64,000 nucleotides of DNA from Flavobacterium erciyesense (GCF_018069925.1 NZ_JAGPXB010000001.1:62001-126000); one strand, 5' to 3'. Positions 8,276 to 17,416 are shown, numbered from the stretch's first letter. Notes: generated by a model not told the origin, from the sequence alone. A program made the numbers and translations.

Positions 8276-10693
8276 ATGAAAAAACTAATCTTGTTGACTC
8301 TTTTATTAGGCACCATTTACAGCTTTGGACAAAGAAAAAAATTAGAAACAAAATTCATTTCTGACAAAATTGAAATCGACGGCAAAATCAACGAGTCTGT
8401 TTGGCAAACTGCACCAATAGCGGGTGATTTTATCACCTTTGAACCGGATAACGGTAAACCCATTCCTGAAAATAAGAAAACTGAAGTTCGTGTTTTATAT
8501 GACAATGATGCTATTTATATTGCAGCTATAATGAATGACGAAAATCCTGAAAAAATTCTTCGTGAAATTACACAACGCGATGATTTTGGTACTTCGGATG
8601 TATTTGGAGTGTTTATAAATGGATTTAATGATGGGCAGCAAGATTTTCAATTTTTTGTAAATGCTGCTGATGGTCAAGCCGATTGTATTACAACCGATAC
8701 CAATGGCGAGGACTATTCTTGGGATGCTGTGTGGCGAAGTAAAGCCGTCATTACAGATAAAGGTTGGAACGTAGAAATGCGAATTCCTTATGCTGCATTG
8801 CGATTTTCAGCTGAGAAAAAACAAACTTGGGGACTTAATTTTTTTAGAGAAGTACGCAGAGATCGTTTTAAATACACATGGAATTTTATCGACTCCAAAT
8901 TAGGGACTTTTACACAACAAACTGGAATTTTAGAAGGAATTGAAAATATAAAACCACCAACTCGACTCTTTTTATTGCCTTACTCCTCTTTTTATGTGGA
9001 TGCCAATTCCCGACAAAAAACAGTAGGAACTCTCAAAGGTGGTTTGGATGTAAAGTATGGTATCAATGATGCTTTCACCTTAGATATGATTTTGATACCT
9101 GATTTTGGTCAAACAAAATTTGATGATCAAATCCTAAATTTAGGTCCTTTTGAACAGCAGTTCAATGAAAACAGACCCTTCTTTACAGAGGGAACTGACT
9201 TGTTTAGCAAAGGAAATTTGGTTTACTCGAGAAGAATTGGTGGTAATCCGACGAATTCACCATCAGTAGGAACCAATGAAGTTCTTCTTGAAAATCCTGC
9301 TAACGTAAGTTTAATAAATGCCTTCAAGGTATCAGGAAGAACTAAAAATGGACTTGGAGTAGGAATTTTAAATGCCGTTACTCAAAAAACCTCGGCAACT
9401 ATAGCTAACACTGTAACTGGAGAAACACGCAGAGAATTACTTGAACCGTTGGCAAATTATAATGTTTTGGTACTTGACCAGCGCTTTCGCAAAAATTCCT
9501 CAGTTTCATTTGTGAATACCAATGTGACCAGAAACGGAAGTTTTAGAGACGGAAACGTAACGGCGCTAGTTTGGGATTTGAATACTAAAAAAAACACCTA
9601 CAACTTATCGGGCGATTTTAAATATAGTCATGTCAATGAAGGCGCAACTAAAACTGGAATCAATTCGCAACTTAACTTTGCTGAAACAAGCGGTAAATTT
9701 CGCTATGGCATTGGAGGCGATGTCATGAGTAAAGATTTTGACAATAATGATTTGGGGATCAATTTCGAAACCAACTATTACAGCGTTTATGGTAATGCGA
9801 GCTACAGAATTTTAAACCCTACTAAATATTTCAACTCCTTTAACACTAGGATTAATGCCTACACTCAATTTCAAAAAGAAACTGGAAAAATACAATCGAG
9901 TAATATCAACTATCAGGTGAATTCGAACACCAAAAAAAACCATTACATTGGTTTCGGATTCGATGCTAACCCGGTAGAAACTTATGATTATTACGAACCT
10001 CGAGCCGCTGATCGTTTCGTAATTCGCCCAACTAGAATTGGCGGTTTTATTTATATTTCGACCAACTACAATAATCCTTTTGCTTTTGATTTCAATCCAT
10101 CATTTTCTGTTTTTGATGAAGCAGGTCGCAAATCATATGGCTTCTCTTTGGGACCACGATACCGTTTCAATGACAAGTTATCACTGAATTACAATTTCAA
10201 TTTCTCTAGACAAAACAACAACAAGGGTTTCATTGATAGCGTAAATGAGGATCAAAATGCGGCAACACCCAATACAATTGTTTTTGCTAACCGTAATGTG
10301 GTAACTTATGCCAATACGCTTTCTGGTAAATATTCACTAAACAGTCAAATGACTTTTAACATCGCATTACGTCATTATTGGTCGTATGCCGAAAACAAAA
10401 ATGCACTTACTTTAGGTAATGATGGCCGATTGAATCCAAACAACACTTATAACGCAAACAAGAATTCAAGTTTTTACTCTTGGAATGCCGACTTATCGTA
10501 CAATTGGTGGTTTGCTCCTGGCAGTCAAGTATCAGTCTTATACCGCAACAATGCAGGTAAATTTGATCGAAGCATCAATAAAGAATTCACAAATAATGTA
10601 ACTGCTTTGTTAAACAATGATGCGTTGAATCATGTTTTCTCTATTAGTGTTCGCTATTTTATAGATGCAAACCAAGTAGCAAAACGCTTATAA
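8276..10693 (+). CDS. DUF5916 outer-membrane protein with CBM9-like N-domain, paralogue 2
   Basis: This 805-residue paralogue of the preceding gene shares its layout: signal peptide (ending YSFGQ), CBM9-like domain with IDGKINESVW and VEMRIPYAALRF, the ENRPFFTEGTDLF block, and a long beta-barrel-like region closing with SISVRYFIDAN. The two proteins align along their whole length, so the pair arose by tandem duplication. Their leaders also resemble each other just before the ATG (AACCAACCATTTC and AACCAATCAATCGTTTC). Whether this gene has its own promoter is not clear: there is an imperfect TATTTTG about 40 bases upstream. Function unknown. Confidence 0.8.
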   Translation: MKKLILLTLLLGTIYSFGQRKKLETKFISDKIEIDGKINESVWQTAPIAGDFITFEPDNGKPIPENKKTEVRVLYDNDAIYIAAIMNDENPEKILREITQRDDFGTSDVFGVFINGFNDGQQDFQFFVNAADGQADCITTDTNGEDYSWDAVWRSKAVITDKGWNVEMRIPYAALRFSAEKKQTWGLNFFREVRRDRFKYTWNFIDSKLGTFTQQTGILEGIENIKPPTRLFLLPYSSFYVDANSRQKTVGTLKGGLDVKYGINDAFTLDMILIPDFGQTKFDDQILNLGPFEQQFNENRPFFTEGTDLFSKGNLVYSRRIGGNPTNSPSVGTNEVLLENPANVSLINAFKVSGRTKNGLGVGILNAVTQKTSATIANTVTGETRRELLEPLANYNVLVLDQRFRKNSSVSFVNTNVTRNGSFRDGNVTALVWDLNTKKNTYNLSGDFKYSHVNEGATKTGINSQLNFAETSGKFRYGIGGDVMSKDFDNNDLGINFETNYYSVYGNASYRILNPTKYFNSFNTRINAYTQFQKETGKIQSSNINYQVNSNTKKNHYIGFGFDANPVETYDYYEPRAADRFVIRPTRIGGFIYISTNYNNPFAFDFNPSFSVFDEAGRKSYGFSLGPRYRFNDKLSLNYNFNFSRQNNNKGFIDSVNEDQNAATPNTIVFANRNVVTYANTLSGKYSLNSQMTFNIALRHYWSYAENKNALTLGNDGRLNPNNTYNANKNSSFYSWNADLSYNWWFAPGSQVSVLYRNNAGKFDRSINKEFTNNVTALLNNDALNHVFSISVRYFIDANQVAKRL

Positions 10694-10809
10694 CTGCATT
10701 AATTTTAAAAATTACAACTGCAAATAAAAGAATTATCATTTTTTTGAAAGCTATTTAAGCTATAATGCAATTGTGGTTTTCATGTTCCTCAAGATTTTTA
10801 GAAATACTT

Positions 10810-10817
10810 TACCTTTG
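10810..10817 (+). promoter_or_regulatory. Promoter -7 element of gpmI
   Basis: TACCTTTG matches the consensus exactly, with a TTC 22 bases further upstream in place of TTG. It lies between the longest-frame start (10765) and the ATG at 10834 and therefore decides the start. Confidence 0.75.
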
Positions 10818-10833
10818 TTTAAAACTAAAACTC

Positions 10834-12351
10834 ATGAATAAGAAAGTAATTTTAATGATTTTGGACGGTTGGGGAAAATCACCTGATCCGAAAGTATCTG
10901 CAATTGACAACGCGCATGTTCCGTTTATAAATCGTTTGTATGTGAACTATCCTAGTGCACAATTGCGCACCGATGGATTGAATGTTGGCCTGCCAGAAGG
11001 ACAAATGGGCAATAGCGAAGTAGGTCATATGAATCTTGGCGCAGGACGAATTGTTTACCAAGATTTAGCAAAAATTAATTTGGCGGTAGCACACGGTACG
11101 CTTGCAAAAGAGCAAGTGCTTATTGATGCCTTCACCTATGCTAAAATAAATAACAAAAAAGTACATTTTTTAGGTCTTGTATCTGATGGAGGAGTGCACT
11201 CACACACTTCACATCTGCGCGGATTGATCGATGCCACACAAGAATACGGACTGGAGAACGTTTATGTACACGCTTTTACTGACGGACGCGATGTTGATCC
11301 CAAATCAGGAAAAAAATACATACAAGATCTTCAAGACTATATTGCTCCTACTAAAGTAAAAATTGCTTCGGTGATTGGTCGATATTATGCAATGGACCGC
11401 GACAGACGCTGGGAACGGGTAAAACTAGCTTACGATTTATTGGTAAATGGTGTTGGAATCCCATCTAATGATGCAGTAGCATCTATAGAAGCTAGTTACG
11501 ACGAAAATATTACTGATGAATTCATCAATCCGATTTTAATGGTTAATGAATGTAACCAACCGATTGCATTAATTGAAGAGGATGATGTGGTAGTTTTTTT
11601 TAATTTCAGAACTGATAGAGGGCGCGAGCTTACAGAGGTTTTATGCCAAATGGATTGTCACGAACAAAACATGCATAAACTCAACTTGTATTATGTTACG
11701 TTGACCAATTATGACGAAACCTATACCAACGTAAAAGTAGTTTACAACAAAGACAATATTACTCAAACACTAGGCGAAGTACTTGAAAAAGCCAACAAAA
11801 AACAAATTCGAATTGCAGAAACAGAAAAGTACCCACACGTAACCTTCTTCTTTTCGGGTGGTAGAGAGCAGCCATTTATTGGCGAAAGCCGCATTTTAAA
11901 AAACTCGCCAAAAGTAGCTACTTACGATTTACAACCCGAGATGAGTGCTTATGATTTAACTGAAGCATTGATTCCTGAGTTAGAAAAAGAAGAGGTAGAT
12001 TTTGTGTGTTTGAACTTTGCGAATGGTGATATGGTAGGTCATACCGGAATCATGAGCGCAGCAATTCAGGCCTGTGAGGCAGTCGATAAATGTGTAGAAA
12101 AAGTGATTACTACAGCTCTAGCCCACAACTACACTACACTTGTAATTGCTGATCATGGAAATTGTGAAACAATGATTAACCCTGATGGTAGCCCAAATAC
12201 GGCACACACCACCAATCCAGTTCCGTTTTTATTGGTTGACAAAGAAATAAGAAACGTTCACGACGGAGTTTTAGGTGATATTGCACCAACTATTTTAGAG
12301 TTAATGGGAATTGAAAAACCTGCAGTAATGACTTGTAACTCTCTACTATGA
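10834..12351 (+). CDS. gpmI: 2,3-bisphosphoglycerate-independent phosphoglycerate mutase
   Basis: This 505-residue glycolytic enzyme interconverts 3- and 2-phosphoglycerate in the cytoplasm. It is an alkaline-phosphatase-superfamily protein with ILDGWG at the N-terminus, the phosphoserine motif QMGNSEVGHMNLG, TDGRD, IGRYYAMDRD, and the metal-binding ends NFANGDMVGHTG and IADHGNCE. The frame could open at 10765, but the ATG at 10834 gives the standard MNKKVILMILDGWG start and lies just downstream of a perfect -7 element. Its stop overlaps the start of a tiny lipoprotein gene (ATGA), so the two are co-translated. Confidence 0.97.
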   Translation: MNKKVILMILDGWGKSPDPKVSAIDNAHVPFINRLYVNYPSAQLRTDGLNVGLPEGQMGNSEVGHMNLGAGRIVYQDLAKINLAVAHGTLAKEQVLIDAFTYAKINNKKVHFLGLVSDGGVHSHTSHLRGLIDATQEYGLENVYVHAFTDGRDVDPKSGKKYIQDLQDYIAPTKVKIASVIGRYYAMDRDRRWERVKLAYDLLVNGVGIPSNDAVASIEASYDENITDEFINPILMVNECNQPIALIEEDDVVVFFNFRTDRGRELTEVLCQMDCHEQNMHKLNLYYVTLTNYDETYTNVKVVYNKDNITQTLGEVLEKANKKQIRIAETEKYPHVTFFFSGGREQPFIGESRILKNSPKVATYDLQPEMSAYDLTEALIPELEKEEVDFVCLNFANGDMVGHTGIMSAAIQACEAVDKCVEKVITTALAHNYTTLVIADHGNCETMINPDGSPNTAHTTNPVPFLLVDKEIRNVHDGVLGDIAPTILELMGIEKPAVMTCNSLL

Positions 12352-12506
12352 AAAAGTACATCATTGCGCTGTTAAGTATCACTTTGGCTAGTTGCATCTC
12401 ACTTAAAACAGGCAAAGACGGTAGCCCTGGCGAGAATGGATCAGATGCAATAGGAACCGAGAATGGAAAAAATGGCGCTCCCGGTAAAAACGGTGAGCCA
12501 CGATAG
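12348..12506 (+). CDS. Mini-lipoprotein with collagen-like Gly-X-Y repeats (52 aa)
   Basis: This 52-residue gene overlaps the gpmI stop by four bases (ATGA). It starts MKKYIIALLSITLASC, a lipoprotein signal peptide with lipobox LASC (Cys16). The mature 36 residues are almost all Gly-X-Y triplets: GKD GSP GEN GSD, a short break, then GKN GAP GKN GEP. A terminator follows the stop. I do not recognise a named family. The collagen-like pattern is probably too short for a stable triple helix on its own. The overlap, lipobox and following terminator all argue that it is a real gene. Confidence 0.7.
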   Translation: MKKYIIALLSITLASCISLKTGKDGSPGENGSDAIGTENGKNGAPGKNGEPR

Positions 12507-12529
12507 ACCAAACAATAAATAAAAATCTA

Positions 12530-12567
12530 GGAGTTGTCAAAAGTAATTTTGAACAGCTCCTTTTTTT
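12530..12567 (+). terminator. Rho-independent terminator after gpmI and mini-lipoprotein
   Basis: GGAGTTGTCAAAA pairs with TTTTGAACAGCTCC (one bulge, one G-T pair), then seven T residues. Confidence 0.85.
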
Positions 12568-12654
12568 ATTCATATAACTATCATAATTGAGATTAATCAA
12601 CACATAAATAAAAGTTAAATAATTATAACTGATAGCAAAGCTATTAATTTTGAT

Positions 12655-12662
12655 TAGATTTG
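12655..12662 (+). promoter_or_regulatory. -7 element of the carbonic anhydrase operon
   Basis: TAGATTTG matches TAnnTTTG and lies 37 bases before the GTG start. No TTG is seen at the expected distance. Confidence 0.5.
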
Positions 12663-12699
12663 CATCAAATTATAAATGTATAACTAATATTTTATTACC

Positions 12700-13467
12700 G
12701 TGAAAAAAGTAATGTTATTTTTAATGTGTTTAGCACTCACCACTGCATCTTATTCGCAAGAAAAAAAGAGGAAAAAAAGTGCTGTAAAAAAAGTAGAAAT
12801 TGATTCCTTAAAATGGAAGAAAGAACATTATGTAGTCAATAGAGATTCAGCGTATGCTGATCCTCGAATTGCACTCAAAAAATTAATAGGCGGCAATAAG
12901 CGTTTTGTTGAAGGCAAGAGCATCAAACCAAGGCAAAACATGGAGACTATCAAAAAACTTGAAAACGGACAGGAGCCTTTTGCAACAATTGTAGCTTGTT
13001 CTGATTCACGTGTACCAAACGAAATGATTTTTGATCAAGGTCTTGGAGACTTGTTTATCATTCGCACCGCGGGACAAGTATCGGCGGCAGCATCCTATGG
13101 GAGCATGGAATTCGCGACTTTAAAGTTAAAAACAAAACTTATTGTTGTGCTGGGGCACACAGAATGTGGCGCAGTCGCAGCAGCTGTTGAACGTCCAGAA
13201 AATGTTCCAGGACATATTGTAACCTTAATTAATGAAATCAAACCAGCAGTAGCAAAATGCGCTCATTTACCAGGTAATGCCGTTAACAACTCAGTAAGAC
13301 AAAATGTAATTGATCAAGTCAATAACTTAAGAGATTTAGAACCTATCTTGCACAAAAAATATGTAAACGGAGAAATATTAATTGTAGGAGCTGTTTATGA
13401 TATTCACACCGGAAAAGTAGAGTTTTTACCAGAAACTTTACATAACTTACCACAACTTAAAAAATAA
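12700..13467 (+). CDS. Exported beta-class carbonic anhydrase
   Basis: This 255-residue protein interconverts CO2 and bicarbonate. Zinc ligands and active-site residues of the beta class are in place: Cys100-x-Asp102-x-Arg104 (ACSDSRVP), then His153 and Cys156 (GHTECGA). A signal peptide (about residues 1-19, ending ASYSQ) and a Lys-rich linker precede the domain, so the enzyme is probably periplasmic, unlike the usual cytoplasmic form. The start codon is GTG; the next ATG is only four codons later and would cut the signal peptide's charged end. Its stop shares one base with the start of the DUF2490 gene. Confidence 0.93.
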   Translation: MKKVMLFLMCLALTTASYSQEKKRKKSAVKKVEIDSLKWKKEHYVVNRDSAYADPRIALKKLIGGNKRFVEGKSIKPRQNMETIKKLENGQEPFATIVACSDSRVPNEMIFDQGLGDLFIIRTAGQVSAAASYGSMEFATLKLKTKLIVVLGHTECGAVAAAVERPENVPGHIVTLINEIKPAVAKCAHLPGNAVNNSVRQNVIDQVNNLRDLEPILHKKYVNGEILIVGAVYDIHTGKVEFLPETLHNLPQLKK

Positions 13468-14243
13468 TGAAAACAAACGCCATTCTTTTTTTAGCCCTGT
13501 TGTCTCTAGTAGGCAACAGGACTTTTTCGCAAAATACCCGCATTACTGATCGCAACCAAATAGGCTGGTTAGGCTATTTTGGAACCGTGAAAATTAGCGA
13601 CAAATATAGTATCCACTCTGAATATCAGTGGCGCCGCGACAACTACATTCAAGACCCATTACAAGGATTATTGCGTGTTGGTCTCAATTATCAAGCAAAT
13701 CCAAAATTACAACTCCGATTAGGTTACGCTTGGATAGAGACACAACCTTACGGAGATTTTCCTATAAATGGTTTTGGCAAGGACTTTACCGAGCACCGCA
13801 TCTTTCAAATGGCTACATTAACAGATAAACTTTCGCTTGTGGATATTTCGCATCGCTTTATGCTAGAGCAACGTTTTGTAGGCCGCTATACCAATGCTGA
13901 ATTAGAACGTGAAGACGATTATTTGTTATTGCATCGCTTGCGCTACATGCTACGCGTACAAGTACCATTAAAAGGAACAAGTATTGCTGATCATACACCC
14001 TACCTTGCCGCGTATAATGAAATCCTAATTGGTTTTGGAAAAAATGTCAATGAAAACATATTTGATCAAAACAGGTTAGGGATTTTGTTAGGATACAAGT
14101 TGAACAACCAACTTCGTTTAGAGGCTGGCTATTTGAATCAAACCGTACAATTAGGCCGAGAAATCGAGCAACGCAACGTTTTTCAAAACAACAATGGTTT
14201 CATATTGAACACCATAATAAATATCGATGCCACAAAAAAGTAA
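13467..14243 (+). CDS. DUF2490 family outer-membrane protein
   Basis: This 258-residue protein has a signal peptide (about residues 1-21, ending RTFSQ) and beta-strand-rich sequence with patterns such as DRNQIGWLGYFGTVKIS, YSIHSEYQWRRDN, LRLGYAWIETQPYGDFP and HRFMLEQRF, typical of DUF2490. It probably forms a small outer-membrane barrel. It overlaps the carbonic anhydrase gene by one base, so the two are translationally coupled; a shared role in inorganic carbon or pH handling at the envelope is an inference from this linkage. Confidence 0.75.
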   Translation: MKTNAILFLALLSLVGNRTFSQNTRITDRNQIGWLGYFGTVKISDKYSIHSEYQWRRDNYIQDPLQGLLRVGLNYQANPKLQLRLGYAWIETQPYGDFPINGFGKDFTEHRIFQMATLTDKLSLVDISHRFMLEQRFVGRYTNAELEREDDYLLLHRLRYMLRVQVPLKGTSIADHTPYLAAYNEILIGFGKNVNENIFDQNRLGILLGYKLNNQLRLEAGYLNQTVQLGREIEQRNVFQNNNGFILNTIINIDATKK

Positions 14244-14367
14244 ATCTCAAGGGCTGCTAGCCATCAGTTGCGCAAGCAGCCACTTGAAATTTTTTAATAC
14301 TAATTAATCGATTATTAAATTAAAGTTAAAAACACTATATTAATAGTTTTACTATTAACCTTATTGA

Positions 14368-14375
14368 TACCTTTG
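14368..14375 (+). promoter_or_regulatory. -7 promoter element
   Basis: TACCTTTG, an exact match, lies 24 bases before the leucine-rich-repeat gene. It may drive that gene and the export operon behind it. Confidence 0.55.
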
Positions 14376-14398
14376 TGCAAACCGTAAATAGTTGAACA

Positions 14399-15031
14399 AT
14401 GAAAAAATTACTTTTACTCGCGTTTCTTTGTATTTACAATTCCTTAATTTTTGCACAAATCAAAATCGAATCAAACAAGGAATACACCAATCTTGAGGAG
14501 GCGCTGCAACATCCGGAACAAATTATCAATTTGAATTTAAGTAATCAAAAACTAAAATTCAACACCATTGATTGGTCAAAATTTACCAACTTAGAATACC
14601 TGACGTTAAAAAATGACCATTTAAAAGAAATCCCCACAGGGATCACCACTTTAAAATCTCTTAAAAAAATTGACTTGAGTGGTAATGACTTTAGCGTTTT
14701 ACCTGCTACTTTTGGGGAACTATCGAACTTAGAAGAAATAGTTTTAAACGATGACAAAAAGATGGATGTGCCCAAAACACTTTCCATTTTAGCCAAATTA
14801 CCCAATTTAAAATCACTACATCTAGAGGGAGACAAACTTACTGCCTTACCCGATGAGATTTTAAACTTTAAAAATCTTGAAAATTTATACTTAGGAAACA
14901 ATCAGTTGCAAAGCATTCCCGTGATTAAAACTTTAGATCATTTGAAATACCTTGATTTAAAAGGGAACAAAATCAAAGTTGATTTACAAGATACTAGAAA
15001 TACTAATTTTGGCTTCAAAATCAATTTTTAA
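14399..15031 (+). CDS. Exported leucine-rich-repeat protein
   Basis: This 210-residue protein has a signal peptide (about residues 1-19, ending IFAQ). The rest consists of some six leucine-rich repeats of about 23 residues, with units such as LEYLTLKNDHLKEIP, LKKIDLSGNDFSVLP, LKSLHLEGDKLTALP, LENLYLGNNQLQSIP and LKYLDLKGNKI. The LxxLPxx pattern is of the bacterial type. LRR proteins usually bind other proteins; the partner here is unknown. It lies 37 bases upstream of the TetR gene in the same direction and could be the first gene of the export operon. Confidence 0.8.
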   Translation: MKKLLLLAFLCIYNSLIFAQIKIESNKEYTNLEEALQHPEQIINLNLSNQKLKFNTIDWSKFTNLEYLTLKNDHLKEIPTGITTLKSLKKIDLSGNDFSVLPATFGELSNLEEIVLNDDKKMDVPKTLSILAKLPNLKSLHLEGDKLTALPDEILNFKNLENLYLGNNQLQSIPVIKTLDHLKYLDLKGNKIKVDLQDTRNTNFGFKINF

Positions 15032-15068
15032 AAACTAACATTCCTTTTATTCAGCAAAAATACTTCTA

Positions 15069-15740
15069 ATGGATTCTATTTTAACAAATATTATTATTTC
15101 AGTCAACGAAAAACTGTACGTTAAAAACCCCGAAACTTCAGCCTTGGGTAAAAAGATTATCGAACACAGTATTTTGATGATTGATCAAATTGGTTTTGAA
15201 AATTTTACGTTTAAAAAATTAGGAGAAGCAATTGGTTCAAACGAAAGCTCTATTTACCGTTATTTTGAAAGCAAACACAAGTTACTACTCTATTTATCCT
15301 CTTGGTATTGGGGCTGGATAGAGTACAAACTCGTATTTGCGACAAATAATATTCAAAGTCCCATCGAAAAATTAAGAAAAGCCGTAATTATCGTTACCGA
15401 AAAAATTGAAGATGATTCTACTACAGCACATATAAATGAGTCTGTTTTAAACAAAATAATTATTGCTGAATTTACTAAAACTCTTTTAACCAAAGAAGTT
15501 GACGAAGAAAATAAAGAAGGCTTTTTCCTGATTTATAAACGTGTAATTAACCGATTAATCGAGATGATTGCACTTGTCAATCCAAATTATTTGTATGCTA
15601 AAAGCTTAGCTTCATCAATTGTAGAAGGCGCCTTGCACCAACACTTTTTGAAAGACCATTTAAAAACAATAACTAATTGTAATGAAACAGTATCACCAAC
15701 TGATTTTTACCTTGATTTAGTAGAAAAAATTGCAATATAA
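15069..15740 (+). CDS. TetR/AcrR family transcriptional regulator
   Basis: This 223-residue protein has an N-terminal helix-turn-helix at about residues 25-70 (ILMIDQIGFENFTFKKLGEAIG, SSIYRYFESKHKLLLYL), the classic TetR DNA-binding pattern. A C-terminal helical ligand domain follows. It lies 6 bases before the ABC gene and heads the TetR-ABC-HlyD-TolC cluster, so it most likely controls that exporter, probably as a repressor that responds to an unknown ligand. I could not identify an operator with confidence. Confidence 0.88.
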   Translation: MDSILTNIIISVNEKLYVKNPETSALGKKIIEHSILMIDQIGFENFTFKKLGEAIGSNESSIYRYFESKHKLLLYLSSWYWGWIEYKLVFATNNIQSPIEKLRKAVIIVTEKIEDDSTTAHINESVLNKIIIAEFTKTLLTKEVDEENKEGFFLIYKRVINRLIEMIALVNPNYLYAKSLASSIVEGALHQHFLKDHLKTITNCNETVSPTDFYLDLVEKIAI

Positions 15741-15746
15741 ACAACT

Positions 15747-17414
15747 ATGAAAAAAACACCGTTACGTAGATTTTACAACTTACTTTCGTTAGACAGAAAA
15801 GATGTTTATCAAATATTTTTCTACGCCATCTTCGCAGGTTTGATTAGCTTGTCGTTACCATTAGGAATTCAAGCCATAACCAATTTTATCCAATCTGGTC
15901 GTGTGAGTGCCTCTTGGATCGTCTTGATTGTTTTAGTAGTTTTTGGAGTAGCACTTGTTGGTATTTTATCTTTAATGCAATTGCGAATCACCGAGAATTT
16001 ACAGCAAAAAATATTTGTTCGCTCCTCATTTGAATTTGGCGCCAGACTTCCTAAAATAAAAACGGAGGCTTTGTACAATACCTACCCGCCAGAATTAGCG
16101 AATCGTTTTTTTGATACTTTGACTATTCAAAAAGGAACCTCTAAATTATTAATTGATTTTTCGGCAGCATTATTACAAATCGCTTTTGGAATCATTTTAC
16201 TCTCACTTTACCATCCGTATTTTATAGTTTTTGGACTTTTGCTCTTTTTACTCTTGTACTTTATTTTTAAATTCTCCTATAATTCAGGTCTTGAAACGAG
16301 TTTAAAAGAATCGAAATTCAAATACAGAGTTGCAGGTTGGTTACAAGAAATGGCCCGTAATAGTTTTAGTTTTAAAAACGATTTAAATTATAATTTCGGA
16401 CTTCAAAAAAACAATACGATTGTATCTGATTATTTAAATTATCGCGAAAAACACTTTAAAGTTATCCAAAGACAATTTACACAATTGATTCTGTTTAAAG
16501 TAATAATCACGGCTAGTTTGTTATCTATTGGTGGTTTCTTAGTTTTATCACAACAAATGAACATCGGTCAATTTGTTGCTGCAGAAATCATTATTCTTTT
16601 GGTTATCAATTCTGTTGAAAAAATCATTTTAGGTCTTGAAACGTTTTATGACGTACTTACTTCAGTTGAAAAAATCGGGCAGGTAACCGATTTAAGTCTA
16701 GAAGAAGAAATAGGATTTGATAGTGACACCTGCTACAACAGGATCGCATTAGAAACTGAAAATTTAAGCTTTAAATTCCCTGACTCTCCAATTGAAATTT
16801 TACAATCTTTATCGATCAAAATCGAACAAGGTGAAAAAATAGTGATTGATGGAGCTAATGGTTCAGGGAAAACAACGCTAATTCGAATCCTTTCAGGTTT
16901 ACTACAGCCAACTTCTGGTGCTTTTTACATCAACGATGACACTTTTAAGAAAATCAATTTAAAACAATACCGTTCACAAATTGGCACTATCATTTCGGGC
17001 GAAACTCCTTTTGAAGGAACTTTGATTGAAAACATAACCTTTAATGATCCGAGTATCAAAACTGAGGACTTAAAATGGGCAATTGATGGCGTACAATTAT
17101 CGGGCTTTATCAAAGCTTTACCAAAAGGTCTTGATACTCCTATTTTTCCAGAAGGCAAACAACTTTCTTCATCTAATGCTCAAAAGTTACTTTTGGCACG
17201 AAGCATTATTCACAAGCCAAAAATTTTGTTTTATGAGGACCCAACTGATGCGATGGACGAAAAAGTAGCTAACGAAATTATTGATTTCATTACGGCCGAT
17301 TCACACAAATGGACCATCATTGTTTCCTCTAAAAATCCGTACTGGAAAACAAAATGTACGCGAAAAATAACCATGCAAAATGGCATCATACAACTTGATT
17401 CAAAAAATATTTAG
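15747..17414 (+). CDS. ABC exporter, fused membrane and nucleotide-binding domains, degenerate ATPase motifs
   Basis: This 555-residue type I exporter has a membrane domain with about six helices (residues 20-300) and a nucleotide-binding domain (330-550). Walker A is intact (GANGSGKTT, 369-377). Other motifs depart from consensus: the Q-loop Gln is Ser or Gly (IGTIISGETPFEG), the signature LSGGQ reads LSSSNAQ (473-479), Walker B ends FYEDPTD with Asp-Glu swapped to Glu-Asp, and the H-loop His is replaced (IIVSSKNPYW). With HlyD and TolC partners downstream it should form a trans-envelope exporter. The substrate is unknown, and ATP hydrolysis may be weak or unusual. Confidence 0.88.
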   Translation: MKKTPLRRFYNLLSLDRKDVYQIFFYAIFAGLISLSLPLGIQAITNFIQSGRVSASWIVLIVLVVFGVALVGILSLMQLRITENLQQKIFVRSSFEFGARLPKIKTEALYNTYPPELANRFFDTLTIQKGTSKLLIDFSAALLQIAFGIILLSLYHPYFIVFGLLLFLLLYFIFKFSYNSGLETSLKESKFKYRVAGWLQEMARNSFSFKNDLNYNFGLQKNNTIVSDYLNYREKHFKVIQRQFTQLILFKVIITASLLSIGGFLVLSQQMNIGQFVAAEIIILLVINSVEKIILGLETFYDVLTSVEKIGQVTDLSLEEEIGFDSDTCYNRIALETENLSFKFPDSPIEILQSLSIKIEQGEKIVIDGANGSGKTTLIRILSGLLQPTSGAFYINDDTFKKINLKQYRSQIGTIISGETPFEGTLIENITFNDPSIKTEDLKWAIDGVQLSGFIKALPKGLDTPIFPEGKQLSSSNAQKLLLARSIIHKPKILFYEDPTDAMDEKVANEIIDFITADSHKWTIIVSSKNPYWKTKCTRKITMQNGIIQLDSKNI

Positions 17415-17416
17415 AA

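Noticed and set aside
10765..10833. N-terminal extension of gpmI by 23 codons
   Set aside because: The -7 promoter element lies within it, and the family begins at MNKKVILMILDGWG.
14545..14901. A 118-codon minus-strand frame inside the LRR gene
   Set aside because: It is the complement of the regular leucine-rich repeats, which keep the opposite strand open; no independent features.
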